The translations under genes were made by a program, and so were the position numbers. A stretch of DNA of 64,000 bases from Colletotrichum lupini (lineage: Eukaryota; Ascomycota; Sordariomycetes; Glomerellales; Glomerellaceae). The notes below the pieces were generated by a model. It worked only from the letters and a program-made list of their open reading frames with translations, was not told where the DNA came from and ran no database searches. This document shows positions 46,579-57,771 of the stretch, piece by piece. The stretch spans positions 6,758,001-6,822,000 of the forward strand of contig NC_064676.1 of assembly GCF_023278565.1 (NCBI RefSeq), given 5' to 3'. The number at the start of each line of letters is the position of its first letter. The stretch's first letter is position 1.

Positions 46579-48645
46579 ATGGGCAAGAAACTCTCAGCAT
46601 CATCAACGAAACCCAGAACGGGTGCCGTCGTTGTGCCAGCCACTACGCAACCAAAGCTCACCGACGAGGTTCCGAAGCTTGTCCGCCAGGACTCAGGCGT
46701 CGATATCACAAAGCCGGGCCAGGGCAAACCGCTACCAGTCACCCTTCTCTCAGGCTTCTTGGTAAGTCCTGATCAACATATGTGAGCGATCGAGACATGT
46801 GTCTAACAGCTGGATTACAGGGCAGCGGAAAAACGACACTTCTACAGCATATCCTCAAGAGCGATCATGGCCTTCGCATTGCGGTCATCGTCAACGATAT
46901 CGGAGCGTAAGTTATTTGCTATCTACTCTATGTATTAGTACTAACTAGCTGCCCCATACAGTGTCAACGTCGACGCATCCCTAATCAAAAAGAGCCACCG
47001 CCTTACAAAGACCGAAGAAAAAGTCATCGCCCTACAGAATGGCTGCATCTGCTGTACTCTCAGAGGAGACCTTCTAGAAGAGCTCGTCAACTTGTCCGAG
47101 CTCCATGAGTTCGACTACGTAATTATCGAGAGCAGTGGTATCAGCGAGCCCGAACAAGTCGCCGAGACCTTTGATGCCCGGCTGGCAGAGCAGATGGGTA
47201 CGATGGGCGAAGGACCCGAAGGATTGGATGAAGATACCATGAAGTTGCTCAAGAGGCTGTGAGTCCCATACCCTCGGGGATTTTGTGGCCGCGATCTTAC
47301 TGACGAATGCTGCTCTTCAGGGCTGATGCTGGCGGAGTTGACAAGTTCGCTCGCCTTGATACGACTGTCACTGTCATCGATGCCTTTACGATCTTCAACG
47401 ATTTTCACACTAGCGATCTGCTTTCTTCAAGGCGGGACGACGTCGTGCCGGAAGACGAACGGACGGTATCTGACCTGATGGTTGACCAGATTGAGTTTGC
47501 AGATGTGATCGTCCTCAACAAGATTGATATGGTATTGAAGATTCTATGAGATACACTACCTTCATGGTCAGGATGTAATTGCTGACTGCGAGCAGGTTAC
47601 CAAAGATGATCGCGCCCGCGTGTTGGATTTGATCAAGAAGCTCAACCCACGAGCCAAGATCCTGGAATCCAGCCACAGCAAGATCGACGTCAAAGAGATC
47701 GTCAACACCAACACATTCGATCTCAAGGTCGCTCAGTCTGGTGTTGGCTGGCTGCAAGATCTGCACGCCATGACAGTCCGCGAGGTAAGATTCCATCTGA
47801 AGCTATCCACTTATACATCGCAAGATAAAATATGCTGACACTCGATGCTACAGGTCAATGGGCGTAAGGCAGTCACACCAAAGCCAGAGACGGAGGAGTA
47901 CAACGTCCGCAACTTCATCTACACAAGGACACGGCCATTCCATCCTAGACGTCTCTGGTCTCTACTGTACGACAAGTTCATCTTGCAAATGGAGGAGCCC
48001 GAAGGCGATGAAGACGAAGATGCCATGGACGAAGATGATGACGCTGACATGAGCGGCGAGGAGGCCGATGAGACGGAGGATGAGGAATGGGAAGATGATG
48101 ACTCAGAAGCGGACGAAGCTGATGACGAGGATGCTGACATGGAAGATCCCCTCGAGCCTCCCTCTAACGAAGTCATCCTCGCCAACAAGACTGCCAACCC
48201 CCTCTTCAACCGGCTCTTCCGCTCGAAAGGAGAGTTCTTCCTCGCGACGCGACCGCACAGGGCAGGAGACTGGTCTCAAGCGGGCGCGATGCTTACAATG
48301 ACCGGCGGTCGCCCGTGGTTCTGCACGCTTGACCCTGGTGACTACCTCACCGGCGACAGCGAAGTGGACGCCCTTGTCACGCACGACATCAAGAAGGGCG
48401 GCGAGTGGGGTGACCGCCGCCAGGAAATGGTGTTCATCGGGGAGAAACTGGACATCAAGGGGTTGGAGGCTGCGCTGGATGCGTGTTTGCTTAATGACGA
48501 GGAATGGAGGAAGTGGCAGAAGGTGATGAGGAATAAGAAATGGGACGATGAGAAGAAGAGGGATAAGTTACAAGACTTGTTTGACGATGGGTTCCCGGAC
48601 TGGACAGAGGACGGGGAGGATCATGAGGGACACGATCATGCCTGA
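46579..48645 (+). CDS. CobW/ZNG1-like GTPase (metal chaperone family)
   Basis: Six exons, 46579..46761, 46821..46906, 46962..47258, 47321..47531, 47596..47784 and 47854..48645, all GT-AG and frame-consistent, give 585 residues. Walker A GFLGSGKTT is at 59-67, the metal-binding CICC motif at 118-121, an ESSGISEP switch segment follows, and the guanine-specificity NKID is at 255-258. The CobW C-terminal domain begins near residue 335 and is interrupted by an acidic insert (about 369-421, nearly all Asp/Glu). The last residues (DHEGHDHA) form a His/Asp-rich tail that could bind metal. Family members are zinc-dependent GTPases that deliver metal to client enzymes such as methionine aminopeptidase (ZNG1 in yeast and human). 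Whether this is the direct ZNG1 orthologue or a paralogue is not settled by eye; the long acidic insert favours a fungal subgroup. Confidence 0.88.
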
Positions 48646-51536
48646 TGGTGGATTCAAATTGGTTCGAGGAAGAGATAGACAACACAAAGTAAAAGTTATA
48701 GATTTGCTTCAGTCTGAGTTATCAAGTGAGATGGTAGTTACGATTATCCACGTGCATGCTTACAAACCTACGATACTTGAAGAGTTCGACTGAGGCGACG
48801 ACGGCCGGGGAAAGCAGAGTGGGAAAGTGCGCTATCTGGAAGATCGCGTACGCACGGCGGGTTGTCAAAATACGGAGCCTTCTGTCAGCTCATCTGTCAG
48901 CAATGGCTCTGTTGATTGAAAGCAATATCAATAGTATAGCCTCGAGACAGCAGATTCTTGGCTAGAAGCTGGCAACGCCTAGTGTGTAGTAAATGAAGTA
49001 GAGTTGTCAGCGAGAGTGATGAGACGAGCTAAAATCTGGGCGTCGCAGCACATGGCTTACGTGATTAATCAAATAGATTGGGCGAGTAAGGAAGCCGGCG
49101 GGTTGAAGATTTTCGCGATAACTTGCTGCTGGAAATCGCGACATACCAGCACTCGTCCGCTTGGCAGAAGAATATACGAGAGACAACGAGATCCTTTTGG
49201 GTCTTTCCATACAACGCAGGTCTTGGTACGGTCTCATCGGGTGCTCACGTCAACTCTCGAGTCGCCAATTTCGGCTCATGGGGGCGGGACAATCAGGCCA
49301 GCAGACCCACCGTGCTACACTGCCCGGAAGCCGATCGTTGGCGTCAATGAAGTTGAGACAACCGTCGCAAGTCAGTACCGCGCCCTCGGAGCTGATAGTG
49401 GGATCGTCAGTCCAACTTACTGCCCAGTCTCGGGCACCGCTCCGTACGGTCGCATCGCGGAAAGCACGCACGGCACGTTGGGGGCGAACCGATGCTATTG
49501 CTAGGTTAGGTGACTGAATCGAGTTGCTGCGATCATCATTACTTAATTCGTCCCGTCAACACTGATATTGACTAGGAAGTGCAGAAGTGGCCCAATAAAC
49601 CAGTGTCGGTGGATGCCGAAGAATCTGTTGCGAAATATCAGGGCGCAATCGTCCACAACGACGATCTTGTGTGTAGACGGAGCAGAATCCGAGTATTTCG
49701 GGGGCGTCGACAGATTCGATCGAATAGGGAATCCCACCGGACGGCTCAGCCATGGAGCCTGATATTAGACATAAATCGACTATGGGGACGGCTTTATTTT
49801 TCTCTGACGGGCATGGCCCCCCTTTCCGATGGAGACTGGCTTGGACAAGAGGAGAAACAGGAGAAGCATGACCGGAGGGAGCGGTTCTTCTTGGTCTGAC
49901 TAAGAAATCTCGGCGGAGTTGCATGCCTGATTCAACTGGCATTTGGCTTCTGGAACGTCCGGACCAGCGCCGCTAGACTCGCTGGATTGGTTCTTAGCGA
50001 GTGCTATTATGTTATCTCGGCAGGGCGGCACTTAACGATCGCACTTTATTTTCACTTTAGTTGTGAAGCGCTGGGTTCGACTAGTAAGCCGTAATAACAA
50101 CATTTGTCGGGGTTGATGCTGGTCTGGCCTGGCCTCTCTCCTTGGCCATCACACCGCAGCAAGAGAGGAGAAACTGCAAAACTTCATTCAAGCTCCAGGT
50201 TGATCCAAGTCGTCCACTCGGCTTTGCGTGCCGAGTTTCTGTTAACGACTGCTTTGCGACTGGGAGCTGCCGCCAAAGAATTGAAAATGCACCCAAGCGC
50301 CGTCCTCCTTTTCTTCTTCTTGGTGGGGGGCTTTTCGTCCCGTGTAAATTGATCTGCGACAGGGAATAGCCGCCAGCTGGAGGTTTTCTTCCTCGCTGCG
50401 CGCCCCTGGACCCAGGTTTCAGGTGAATCCCACCACGGCCGCGTCGATCAGGAACCAGAACTGCCAAAACAGAGTTCAGAGTGGCATAACCTGCTGGGTG
50501 GGCACTACACTGTTTTATTAAAACTGTATTCTTGTACTTGTGACTCAGAAAGAATTAACTTTCTTCGATAACAAGGTACTTAGAGTGGCATAACCTTTCT
50601 CGCGGGATCGCTCTTGAGACGAAAGCTACGCATATTGACTTTGGGGAAACGCTCATCTATGATACTCTTCTCGCGGGCTCAAATGTTTTTGTAATGGCTT
50701 TGTAAAGACTTTGAATTCCGGGATGCGCGGAACTGGCCATACGGCATAGTTTCGAGTATTCGCCAGGTGAAGAAAGTCCAGAACTATCAAGCCGAGAGCA
50801 CAGAGTACCAATAAACGGGTATTGACAGGCAAACCGGGCTTGTCGACCGAAATTGACAGCACCAAGTTCGCCAACGGCCAAACCCCGACAAGCCTTTCAC
50901 GCCGTTACGGGCATGCAGGCGCAGAAAGCCGCCGGCGGCTAGGACGAATAAGGGCGACCACTGTGGATGTAGAACAATCTACAAGCGACCGATTCGGGGC
51001 TTCGACCAGCTCGGGCCAGGTTCACCTACAAGGGTATGTGCTGCAAGCGAGCTGTGAGTTTAGATGAACAGGAGCAGAAGGGGAATCGGCGCATGAGCCA
51101 AGCTTGGCGACTGTATTTCCACAGATTTCGACAACGTGGGCGGCTTGTGAGCAGCCCAGGGGTCAATGTCGTCAATCGTACTCTAGTTGCGACCCCAATC
51201 CAGGGGTGTTCGCCGGCGTCGACGACCGTGTTTGGTGGGAAATGGATCCCGCGTACATGTTGCTCCAATGTTTCAAACGAAGAGCACTTCGACCAAATCG
51301 TCACTGAAGCCTACTCCTATCGTGTGATCCTGGTTGGACGAGGCAACAAGGTCGAGCTCCTTTGGTCATCCTTGCCCTTTCACCACCCCTTTTCGCGTCC
51401 ATGATGCCTGGATTTTTGTCCAGATGAGGGTAGTCTGCCATGATGTGGGGAGAAATCTCATCAGCAATGTGGGTGGGATGATGGATCATGGCGGCTGACA
51501 GTCTTTGCTTCCCATCCTCTTAGTGCGCTAGGGGTG
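48646..51536. other. Gene-poor spacer
   Basis: About 2.9 kb without a supported gene. Open frames of up to 166 codons overlap one another. The right end runs into the AA9 promoter, where a GTGGGG (CreA-type consensus SYGGRG) occurs at about 51445-51450. Confidence 0.4.
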
Positions 51537-51778
51537 GTGAGATATCTTCGATATAAGACAGCCATTTCTTCTCACCATTTTCATCTTTTCTCTATTCTCT
51601 ATTCGTTCTCAACCATCGCTGTGTCTTTTGTCATTGTACAAACCCCTTTCTTTCTTTTTAGAAACTTCACTTTCATTCATTCCCTGGTGGAAAATCAATC
51701 TCTTCATTTTCTTCCTGTCCAATCTTTCCAACCAACCGGTCTTCACCAAACCAAACCAACCCACAACACAAAATCAAG
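51537..51778 (+). promoter_or_regulatory. Core promoter and pyrimidine-rich leader of the AA9 gene
   Basis: A TATA-like GATATAAG at about 51550-51557 is followed by some 200 bases rich in C and T, ending in AAAATCAAG before the ATG. Long CT-rich leaders are common in strongly expressed genes of filamentous fungi. Confidence 0.45.
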
Positions 51779-52774
51779 ATGCGCTCCTTCGCCTTCCTCG
51801 CTGCCGCGGCCGTCGTGCCCCAGGCTATGGCCCACTACGTCTTCCCTACTCTCATCGTCAACGGTGAGCAGACCGAGCGCTACCAGTACGTCCGCGAGGC
51901 CAAGAACTCCAACTCTCCCGTCACCGACGTCACCTCCGACGGCATCGTCTGCAACATTGGCGGCAACGACGACGATGTCCTCGCAAAGACCCAGACCAAG
52001 GCCGTCAACGCCGGTGACGAGGTCGGCTTCATCGTCGAGAACGACATGGGCCACCCCGGTCCCCTCGCCGTCTACCTTTCCAAGGCTCCCTCCGGCGTCG
52101 CCTCCTACAAGGGTGACGGCGACTGGTTCAAGGTCTACGAGCTTTCCACCTCCAACATCACCGAGGCTGGTCTCCAGTGGGCCACTTACGTCAACAACGC
52201 CGGTATTCACAACTTCACCTTCACTCTCCCCAAGGAGGTCCCCACCGGCGAGTACCTGATGCGCGCTGAGCACATTGGCCTTCACGGCGCCGGCACCAAG
52301 GGCGGTGCCCAGTTCTACATCGCTTGCGCTCAGATCTCCGTCACTGGTACCTCCACCGAGACCCCCTCGCCCGTCGTCAAGTTCCCCGGCGTCTACACCG
52401 GCGAGGAGCCCGGCCTGTTGATCAACATCTACTACCCTGCCCCCAAGAACTACACCGTCCCCGGTGGCCCCGTTGCCTTCTCCGGATGCGAGGACCACAC
52501 TGCCAACCTTCTCGGCCAGACCTCCGACGGTGACTGCACTGGCTCCGATGGTGCCACCACTCCCACCACCCCCACTACTCCTACCACCCCTTCCACCTCC
52601 GCCGCTCCCTCTGCAGGCATCCCCGACTACAACGGCGGCAACAGCACCAGCCCCGCTGAGCCCTCTGCTGCTCCTACCGCTGCCGCTGGCGAGGGTGACG
52701 ACTGCGAGAAGTCTGCTGCTCGCCGCCGCGTCCGCTCCATGCGCCGCAAGCTTGCCCGTGCTGCTTCCTTCTAA
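51779..52774 (+). CDS. AA9 lytic polysaccharide monooxygenase (secreted)
   Basis: A single exon of 331 residues. An 18-residue signal peptide ends in QAMA and is cut before His19, the N-terminal residue of the copper histidine brace. The second brace histidine is His92 (MGHPGP), and the axial tyrosine is Tyr180 in QFYIACAQ. His169 (IGLHGAG) fits the conserved second-sphere histidine. Cys58 and Cys183 are placed to form the usual disulfide, and DWFKVYE is present. The enzyme oxidatively cleaves cellulose or related glucans outside the cell. After the catalytic domain (to about residue 240) comes a Thr/Pro/Ser/Gly-rich linker, then an arginine-rich C-terminus (RRRVRSMRRK) instead of a carbohydrate-binding module. 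Codon choice is strongly biased to C-ending codons, as in highly expressed genes. Confidence 0.92.
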   Translation: MRSFAFLAAAAVVPQAMAHYVFPTLIVNGEQTERYQYVREAKNSNSPVTDVTSDGIVCNIGGNDDDVLAKTQTKAVNAGDEVGFIVENDMGHPGPLAVYLSKAPSGVASYKGDGDWFKVYELSTSNITEAGLQWATYVNNAGIHNFTFTLPKEVPTGEYLMRAEHIGLHGAGTKGGAQFYIACAQISVTGTSTETPSPVVKFPGVYTGEEPGLLINIYYPAPKNYTVPGGPVAFSGCEDHTANLLGQTSDGDCTGSDGATTPTTPTTPTTPSTSAAPSAGIPDYNGGNSTSPAEPSAAPTAAAGEGDDCEKSAARRRVRSMRRKLARAASF

Positions 52775-53995
52775 AGCGGTCAAGAGAGTTGAGAAGTTGG
52801 AAAAGTTTTTGGACATAAACCCCTGAGCTATGCTGTCACCACTTGGTATTAGCAGTGCTCAACACATTATTCTTGTATATACATATGACTTAAGACACTG
52901 GATGTAAATGCGATTAGATATCGGGCGATCCTTTGTACAAAGGCGTCCTCATGTTTGAAATATGAGAATCATTCGCATGAAACCTTCACTTCCCATCCTT
53001 GGGTCCTGTGAACTGCCCACACCTGACTTTGGAAATGAATGTGCTCAAGGGGTTGGCCATAGTACAACAGTTGACCTGGTCAAAAGTTCTGTCACACAAC
53101 TGAGCCAGGCAACCACCTGCTGCCAATGATTCCCCTTTTTGTTTGAAGGAAAAAAAAAGAAAAAAGAAATGACTGATCTAGGTTCAGATGCTACAGCTCA
53201 CCATCCTCACAGTCTTCATCTTCATGGGCGTTAGTCAAGAGGTCAGGCTTTGATCGGGTGTAGCTTGGAGGAAAGCTTGGAAAAAGGTATCGGATGACTG
53301 ACTGATACCAGCTTGAGCCTGCGTCTTGACGCTTGTGAAACCCCTTGAAGCCGGTGTCTCCAAGCCATGATGGGGATATACTTGAAGACTCAATCAACAT
53401 TCTCGCAATTGAGCACATGATCTTCGTTGTGTAATGCTTTGAGCAAAGTGTCTCAATCTATCATGTAACTTTCCGCACATTTTCCTCTGACATGCGTATG
53501 AGTATCTGACCGAAAACCGGGCCTTTTCGTGGCTTAGTTTAGGAGGCATTTCGTGTCACTCACAACTCACTTCGTAACCCCCGAGGCCGGTTCTAGTTCG
53601 TGGCACCATAAGATGTTCCTATCACCCCTTCCAATCGCTTGTAAATACCTGGAATGCATTCAATCTTCTTGGAGCGGTTGCGGGAACTAACATGAACATG
53701 CAATTCTGCACCAGACTGCGACATGCCTCTTGTAACGCAAAATGGGCAAGTGTTCATGCGAACATGATCGAAGGCCTTGATACTTCGGGAAACCCTCATT
53801 CTGATGACTTCAGCTGCTATGTACGTACATGTAATCACACATCAAGTTGTGAATGCAGCAGGTCTCCATAATTGCCATAAAGTCTGGGTATCAGCATTGG
53901 TCTCCACTGGTATTGGTAGCATCGCAAACATATCATTCCAACTCATCATTCACTCGTCAAGAGTTCATCATCGTTGCTTCGCTCTTCTATGCAAA
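52775..53995. other. Spacer before the HET gene
   Basis: It holds the AA9 3' region, a purine run at about 53150-53168 and the HET promoter. The HET frame is open upstream to a TTG at 53777, but that extension shows no conserved sequence. Confidence 0.4.
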
Positions 53996-56215
53996 ATGGG
54001 TTCAAATATCATTGTTCCATACCAGTATATGCCTCTACGGAGCCCGGACTCGATTCGCATCGTCGTCCTCGACCCGGCTGCGGATACCCAGTCTCCTCTG
54101 CAATGCTCCTTAGAGCAATATGACAAAGCGGAGCAGATGAAGAATTTCGGCACAGAAAAGGATTTTGAGGCCGTCTCATACACCTGGGGAGACGCACCAC
54201 CGTCTTGTCAATTGCTTATTGATGGTGCATTCTCTTTCGACATCAGCCCGACAGTCGATTCACTCTTGAGAGCTCTACGGCAGCCGTCCACAACCAGATC
54301 TCTTTGGATAGATGCGATTTGCCTCAACCAGCAAGATACTGGCGAGAAAGCGCAACAACTTCCTCGCATGGGTCGGATCTACAAAGGAGCGAAAGAAGTC
54401 CACATATGGCTCGGTGACCCAGACGACAAGACAGCAGCAATCTTTTCTGCTATACGCATGATGCAAACCATCCCGGACACAAAACAAGTGAAAATAATGG
54501 CTGAAGCAACATTGAAAATAACTAAGAGCCAAATTGGGGCCGATCACATCCTTCAACTCAAGCGTTTCCTTTCCCGGCCTTGGTTCTCGCGCCGTTGGAT
54601 TATACAGGAGGCATGCCTAGCCAAAGAGGCCAAAGTCCACTGCGGAACATCCTCTCTAGGTCTGCCTTGGTTTGTCGCCGCTGCTCGCCAGCTGGAATGT
54701 GTCGAAGAGCTATACGGGTTCCAGTACCACTACCGGATCCTGATGATGAAGAGTCTGAGCGAAGAGCGGAAGCCGATCCTCCAGCTGCTCTGGAACTTAC
54801 ACGCTGCTAAATGTAGGGAGCCAGAAGATAGAATTGCTGCGTTGTTCGGTTTGATACCAGACCATGAGCAAATCATGGACCAGCAAAGTTATCTCGATCT
54901 TCGACAACACTGGACAGTTCTGTATCGAAGGCTCGCACTGGCGATGTTCCGGCGTGGCCAGAAGACTGCTTTGCAGATGCTCCTTCACTTGGCTGAGTTC
55001 GGGCCGCTCAATGAATCTGACGACTATTACCCGTCGTGGGTGCCGAATTGGACCAGAGAACGGCGGAGGAATCTTCCATTCTACAACATGAGCAGCAATG
55101 TCGATGCCTTTGACTATCCCGAGAAGCCTGGCTTTCCAGAGGTTGCTGTTGTCATGGACTTGGAGCGCGCCTCCACATTCGCCTTGCCACCTGTTAACCC
55201 CGTTGGAGACGAATGGGTTATGCAAGAGATCCCCGGGGCAACACCAAATTGGACAGACGACCGTACCACGCGGTTTTTGTTTAAACAGGACCGAATATTC
55301 ATTCGCTGGTACGATTCCTCGGGTGGCCCCAGTGGCCGTACGGTCAATTATTTCATGTTCGCGGATGCACCCGACGAATACCCCGAGTCTTTCTCTCCGT
55401 TGCATAGTCTCGCCAAACTCTGGCACAAGTTCTTCCCGCCCAGCTTCCCATATGCAGAGGGCGACTCGGACAAGATTGAGACCATTGCTATGCTATTCCA
55501 TACCATTTTACGCTTTCGCAACCCCACCAAGATACCGCCTGAGGAGAGATTCATCCAAAATACCCTCAAAAATCTGGGCGAGCTACAACGACACAAACTC
55601 TCCTTGGACCAGGCCAAGCTCATAGACCAAATTTACACAATGATGGAAGAAAATGTTTTCTTCAGTCTAGAGCCGCGGGATCTCCCGGAAGACCTCAGCC
55701 CTTCATTCAGGTCTCGAGGTGAATACGGCTTTGGTCCTCGTACGCTCTTCCCTGGGGATATCCTGATTCCGGTGTGGCGTCTGAAGGAGGATCCCGCGAG
55801 GCGTTCGTGCATCATGCGACACGACGAGACGGGACGACACATGGCCACTATGTTGGTGTTGAGGATCGAGCGCGGACCTGAAGACACACAATATTCCCCT
55901 ATACCTTTTTGTGCTCCGATTGACCCAGCTACTGGAGTCCCCAGGGAACCCCCGCATATAAAGCGGATGAGGTATCCGAAACGGAGTAAGCCTTACCCTG
56001 TTGCAGGACCCAAAGAGTCAGCTCCAGAGAACGCGGCTGCACCTGATCAGCACAGAGTGGTCGGAAAGCCGGTCAGAAGAGGTCGTGTCATTGGCATGGC
56101 GGTATGTATTACGTCTGATGGGACGAAGCGATACGCTGAGCACGACATCCGTCTCGAAGGGGAAATGCATAAAGATCTGGATGTAGATCAGCCATGCCTC
56201 ATTGAGTTGTACTAG
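53996..56215 (+). CDS. HET-domain protein
   Basis: A single exon of 739 residues from the ATG at 53996. The HET domain spans about residues 50-225: FEAVSYTWGD near 58-67, then LWIDAICLNQQDTGEKAQQL and MGRIYKGAKEVHIWLG, and later RPWFSRRWIIQEACLAKEA. These are the signature blocks of the heterokaryon-incompatibility domain, which is TIR-related and triggers cell death when fungal strains of different type fuse; many copies have other or unknown roles. A second conserved stretch (KCREPEDRIAALFGLIPD) at about 265-290 is also typical. The remaining C-terminal half has no domain I recognise. I chose this ATG because the conserved start of such proteins (YQYMPL) follows within ten residues. There is no adjacent het partner gene that I can see. 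Confidence 0.9.
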   Translation: MGSNIIVPYQYMPLRSPDSIRIVVLDPAADTQSPLQCSLEQYDKAEQMKNFGTEKDFEAVSYTWGDAPPSCQLLIDGAFSFDISPTVDSLLRALRQPSTTRSLWIDAICLNQQDTGEKAQQLPRMGRIYKGAKEVHIWLGDPDDKTAAIFSAIRMMQTIPDTKQVKIMAEATLKITKSQIGADHILQLKRFLSRPWFSRRWIIQEACLAKEAKVHCGTSSLGLPWFVAAARQLECVEELYGFQYHYRILMMKSLSEERKPILQLLWNLHAAKCREPEDRIAALFGLIPDHEQIMDQQSYLDLRQHWTVLYRRLALAMFRRGQKTALQMLLHLAEFGPLNESDDYYPSWVPNWTRERRRNLPFYNMSSNVDAFDYPEKPGFPEVAVVMDLERASTFALPPVNPVGDEWVMQEIPGATPNWTDDRTTRFLFKQDRIFIRWYDSSGGPSGRTVNYFMFADAPDEYPESFSPLHSLAKLWHKFFPPSFPYAEGDSDKIETIAMLFHTILRFRNPTKIPPEERFIQNTLKNLGELQRHKLSLDQAKLIDQIYTMMEENVFFSLEPRDLPEDLSPSFRSRGEYGFGPRTLFPGDILIPVWRLKEDPARRSCIMRHDETGRHMATMLVLRIERGPEDTQYSPIPFCAPIDPATGVPREPPHIKRMRYPKRSKPYPVAGPKESAPENAAAPDQHRVVGKPVRRGRVIGMAVCITSDGTKRYAEHDIRLEGEMHKDLDVDQPCLIELY

Positions 56216-57771
56216 GCGCTTTTCTAGAGCGCGATTCTTCTGGCCAACCTCACTCTTACATTGTGTTACATGCGTCACAACGCACTACTACATGTAAACA
56301 TGTAATATAAGTCTACTAGGTGATTAAGTATGTGCAGCGCGTGCATTCTAGAATGAGGGAGTCAGATACCCACTTTATCCAGGTCGAAATGAACTGATTG
56401 CCTGACAGGTGCCATAATCATCTTTTGTTGCAGTCATGAGAAGTGATCAGTCGATAAGAAACCCATCGACAATTGTGACAATAGCTCCAAAACCACCTAG
56501 CATTGCCTTACTATGAGGGGATGTAAACTTGTCTTGATGAGAAAATCGCTTTGTCTTCCGATGGCCCGATATGCAGATCTCGTAGATCTCGAAACTTGCA
56601 GACACTCTTGCATCGAGAGGCCGTCAGGTGCATTCCCTTAGCTGAACCACTATGCAGCTGGAAGAATCTGTCAACTAGACTAGGTCTTAACCTCTTATCT
56701 AAAGAGGCGCCAGACAACTAGCGGTTGATGATTTGAAAAACACCACCCGGAGCCGCAATGGGGCGGCAATGCGGAACCGCAACGCCGCAACGCGGAAATG
56801 TGCTTTACGGACTTAGCTTCCTTTGCCCCGGATTTCTCATGCATGATCCCGCGCCTTTCCCCGCACTCAACCCCCACCGACGCTGATGTGCAAACCAAAA
56901 GGTACCCGGAACGATGGCCCTTTGACTCTTTGGCTGCTGGCATCGTGGGATGAACGATTCAAGCATGTGTGAAGTCTTTCGAGAGAGATGTAGATCAAAT
57001 CAGATCATTTCAGATGGCAGTATGCATTCCATCCAATGCCCAAACCTTTGGGTCTCTACCAAAGCTTGGAGCAACCTCGCATAGTCTCTAGATCTTGGGG
57101 GACCAACCATCCCTTACCAACCCTGCGACCTCAAGTGCGGAGAAGCTCCGTCTTAGTTGACGACAAGCTGCGTCAACGCCCCTCAGTCTGGGGTAATTCG
57201 AGCCGCCGGCGGGTCCAAACAGCCCGTATCAAGGCAGAGTTCAAGCTAATCCATCCAAGCAGAGCGCGTCCAACTTGGCAGAAATATCCTGAAGCTCTAT
57301 GATTTGCCCGCTGGATCAGCCTTGAATCCCCCAGTTGCCCCGTTCCCCCGCATTCGAGGAAGCCGGTTGCGCGCTATCGTCTGCAACTGAGAGACAATGT
57401 GCGGCCCTTGGCGCCTCTAAACTCCACAAAACCACTACGGATGGGAAAACTGTTGAGAGCTAAGGCGGCACAGCAGGACGCCATTACTTCGTGGACTGTG
57501 TGCGACAGAGTTTCATTTCTTTGCCCGATCTATCCCCGGAGGACCCCCTCAAAATGCGTTGTCGCGTCAAAAGCTGTCAGGTGATGTCACGACTCAGCCC
57601 TCCGGTGCGGAGGAAGGGAAGCTGTCACTGGGGATGAAGATCTCTCGTCCTGCATAAAGTCTCCTTTGCGACCCTCCTTTGAAGGCATTCCCACATCAAT
57701 CCTCCCCAGAAGCATCTGCAGGCAGACCATCAAATATTACAACACCACCTTAGACCAAATACCTCGAAACA
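56216..57771. other. Gene-poor spacer
   Basis: No supported gene. Near 56750-56800 there is a short run of imperfect CGCAA/CGGAA(C) repeats. The last 200 bases are the likely promoter of the monooxygenase gene, with a CATAAAG element near 57655. Confidence 0.4.

Noticed and set aside
51743..52816. 357-codon open frame antisense to the AA9 gene
   Set aside because: It mirrors the C-ending codon bias of the AA9 gene; Gly/Val/Asp-rich low-complexity translation without protein features.
53777..53995. N-terminal extension of the HET protein
   Set aside because: It begins at a TTG rather than an ATG and carries no conserved sequence; the ATG at 53996 precedes the typical HET start.
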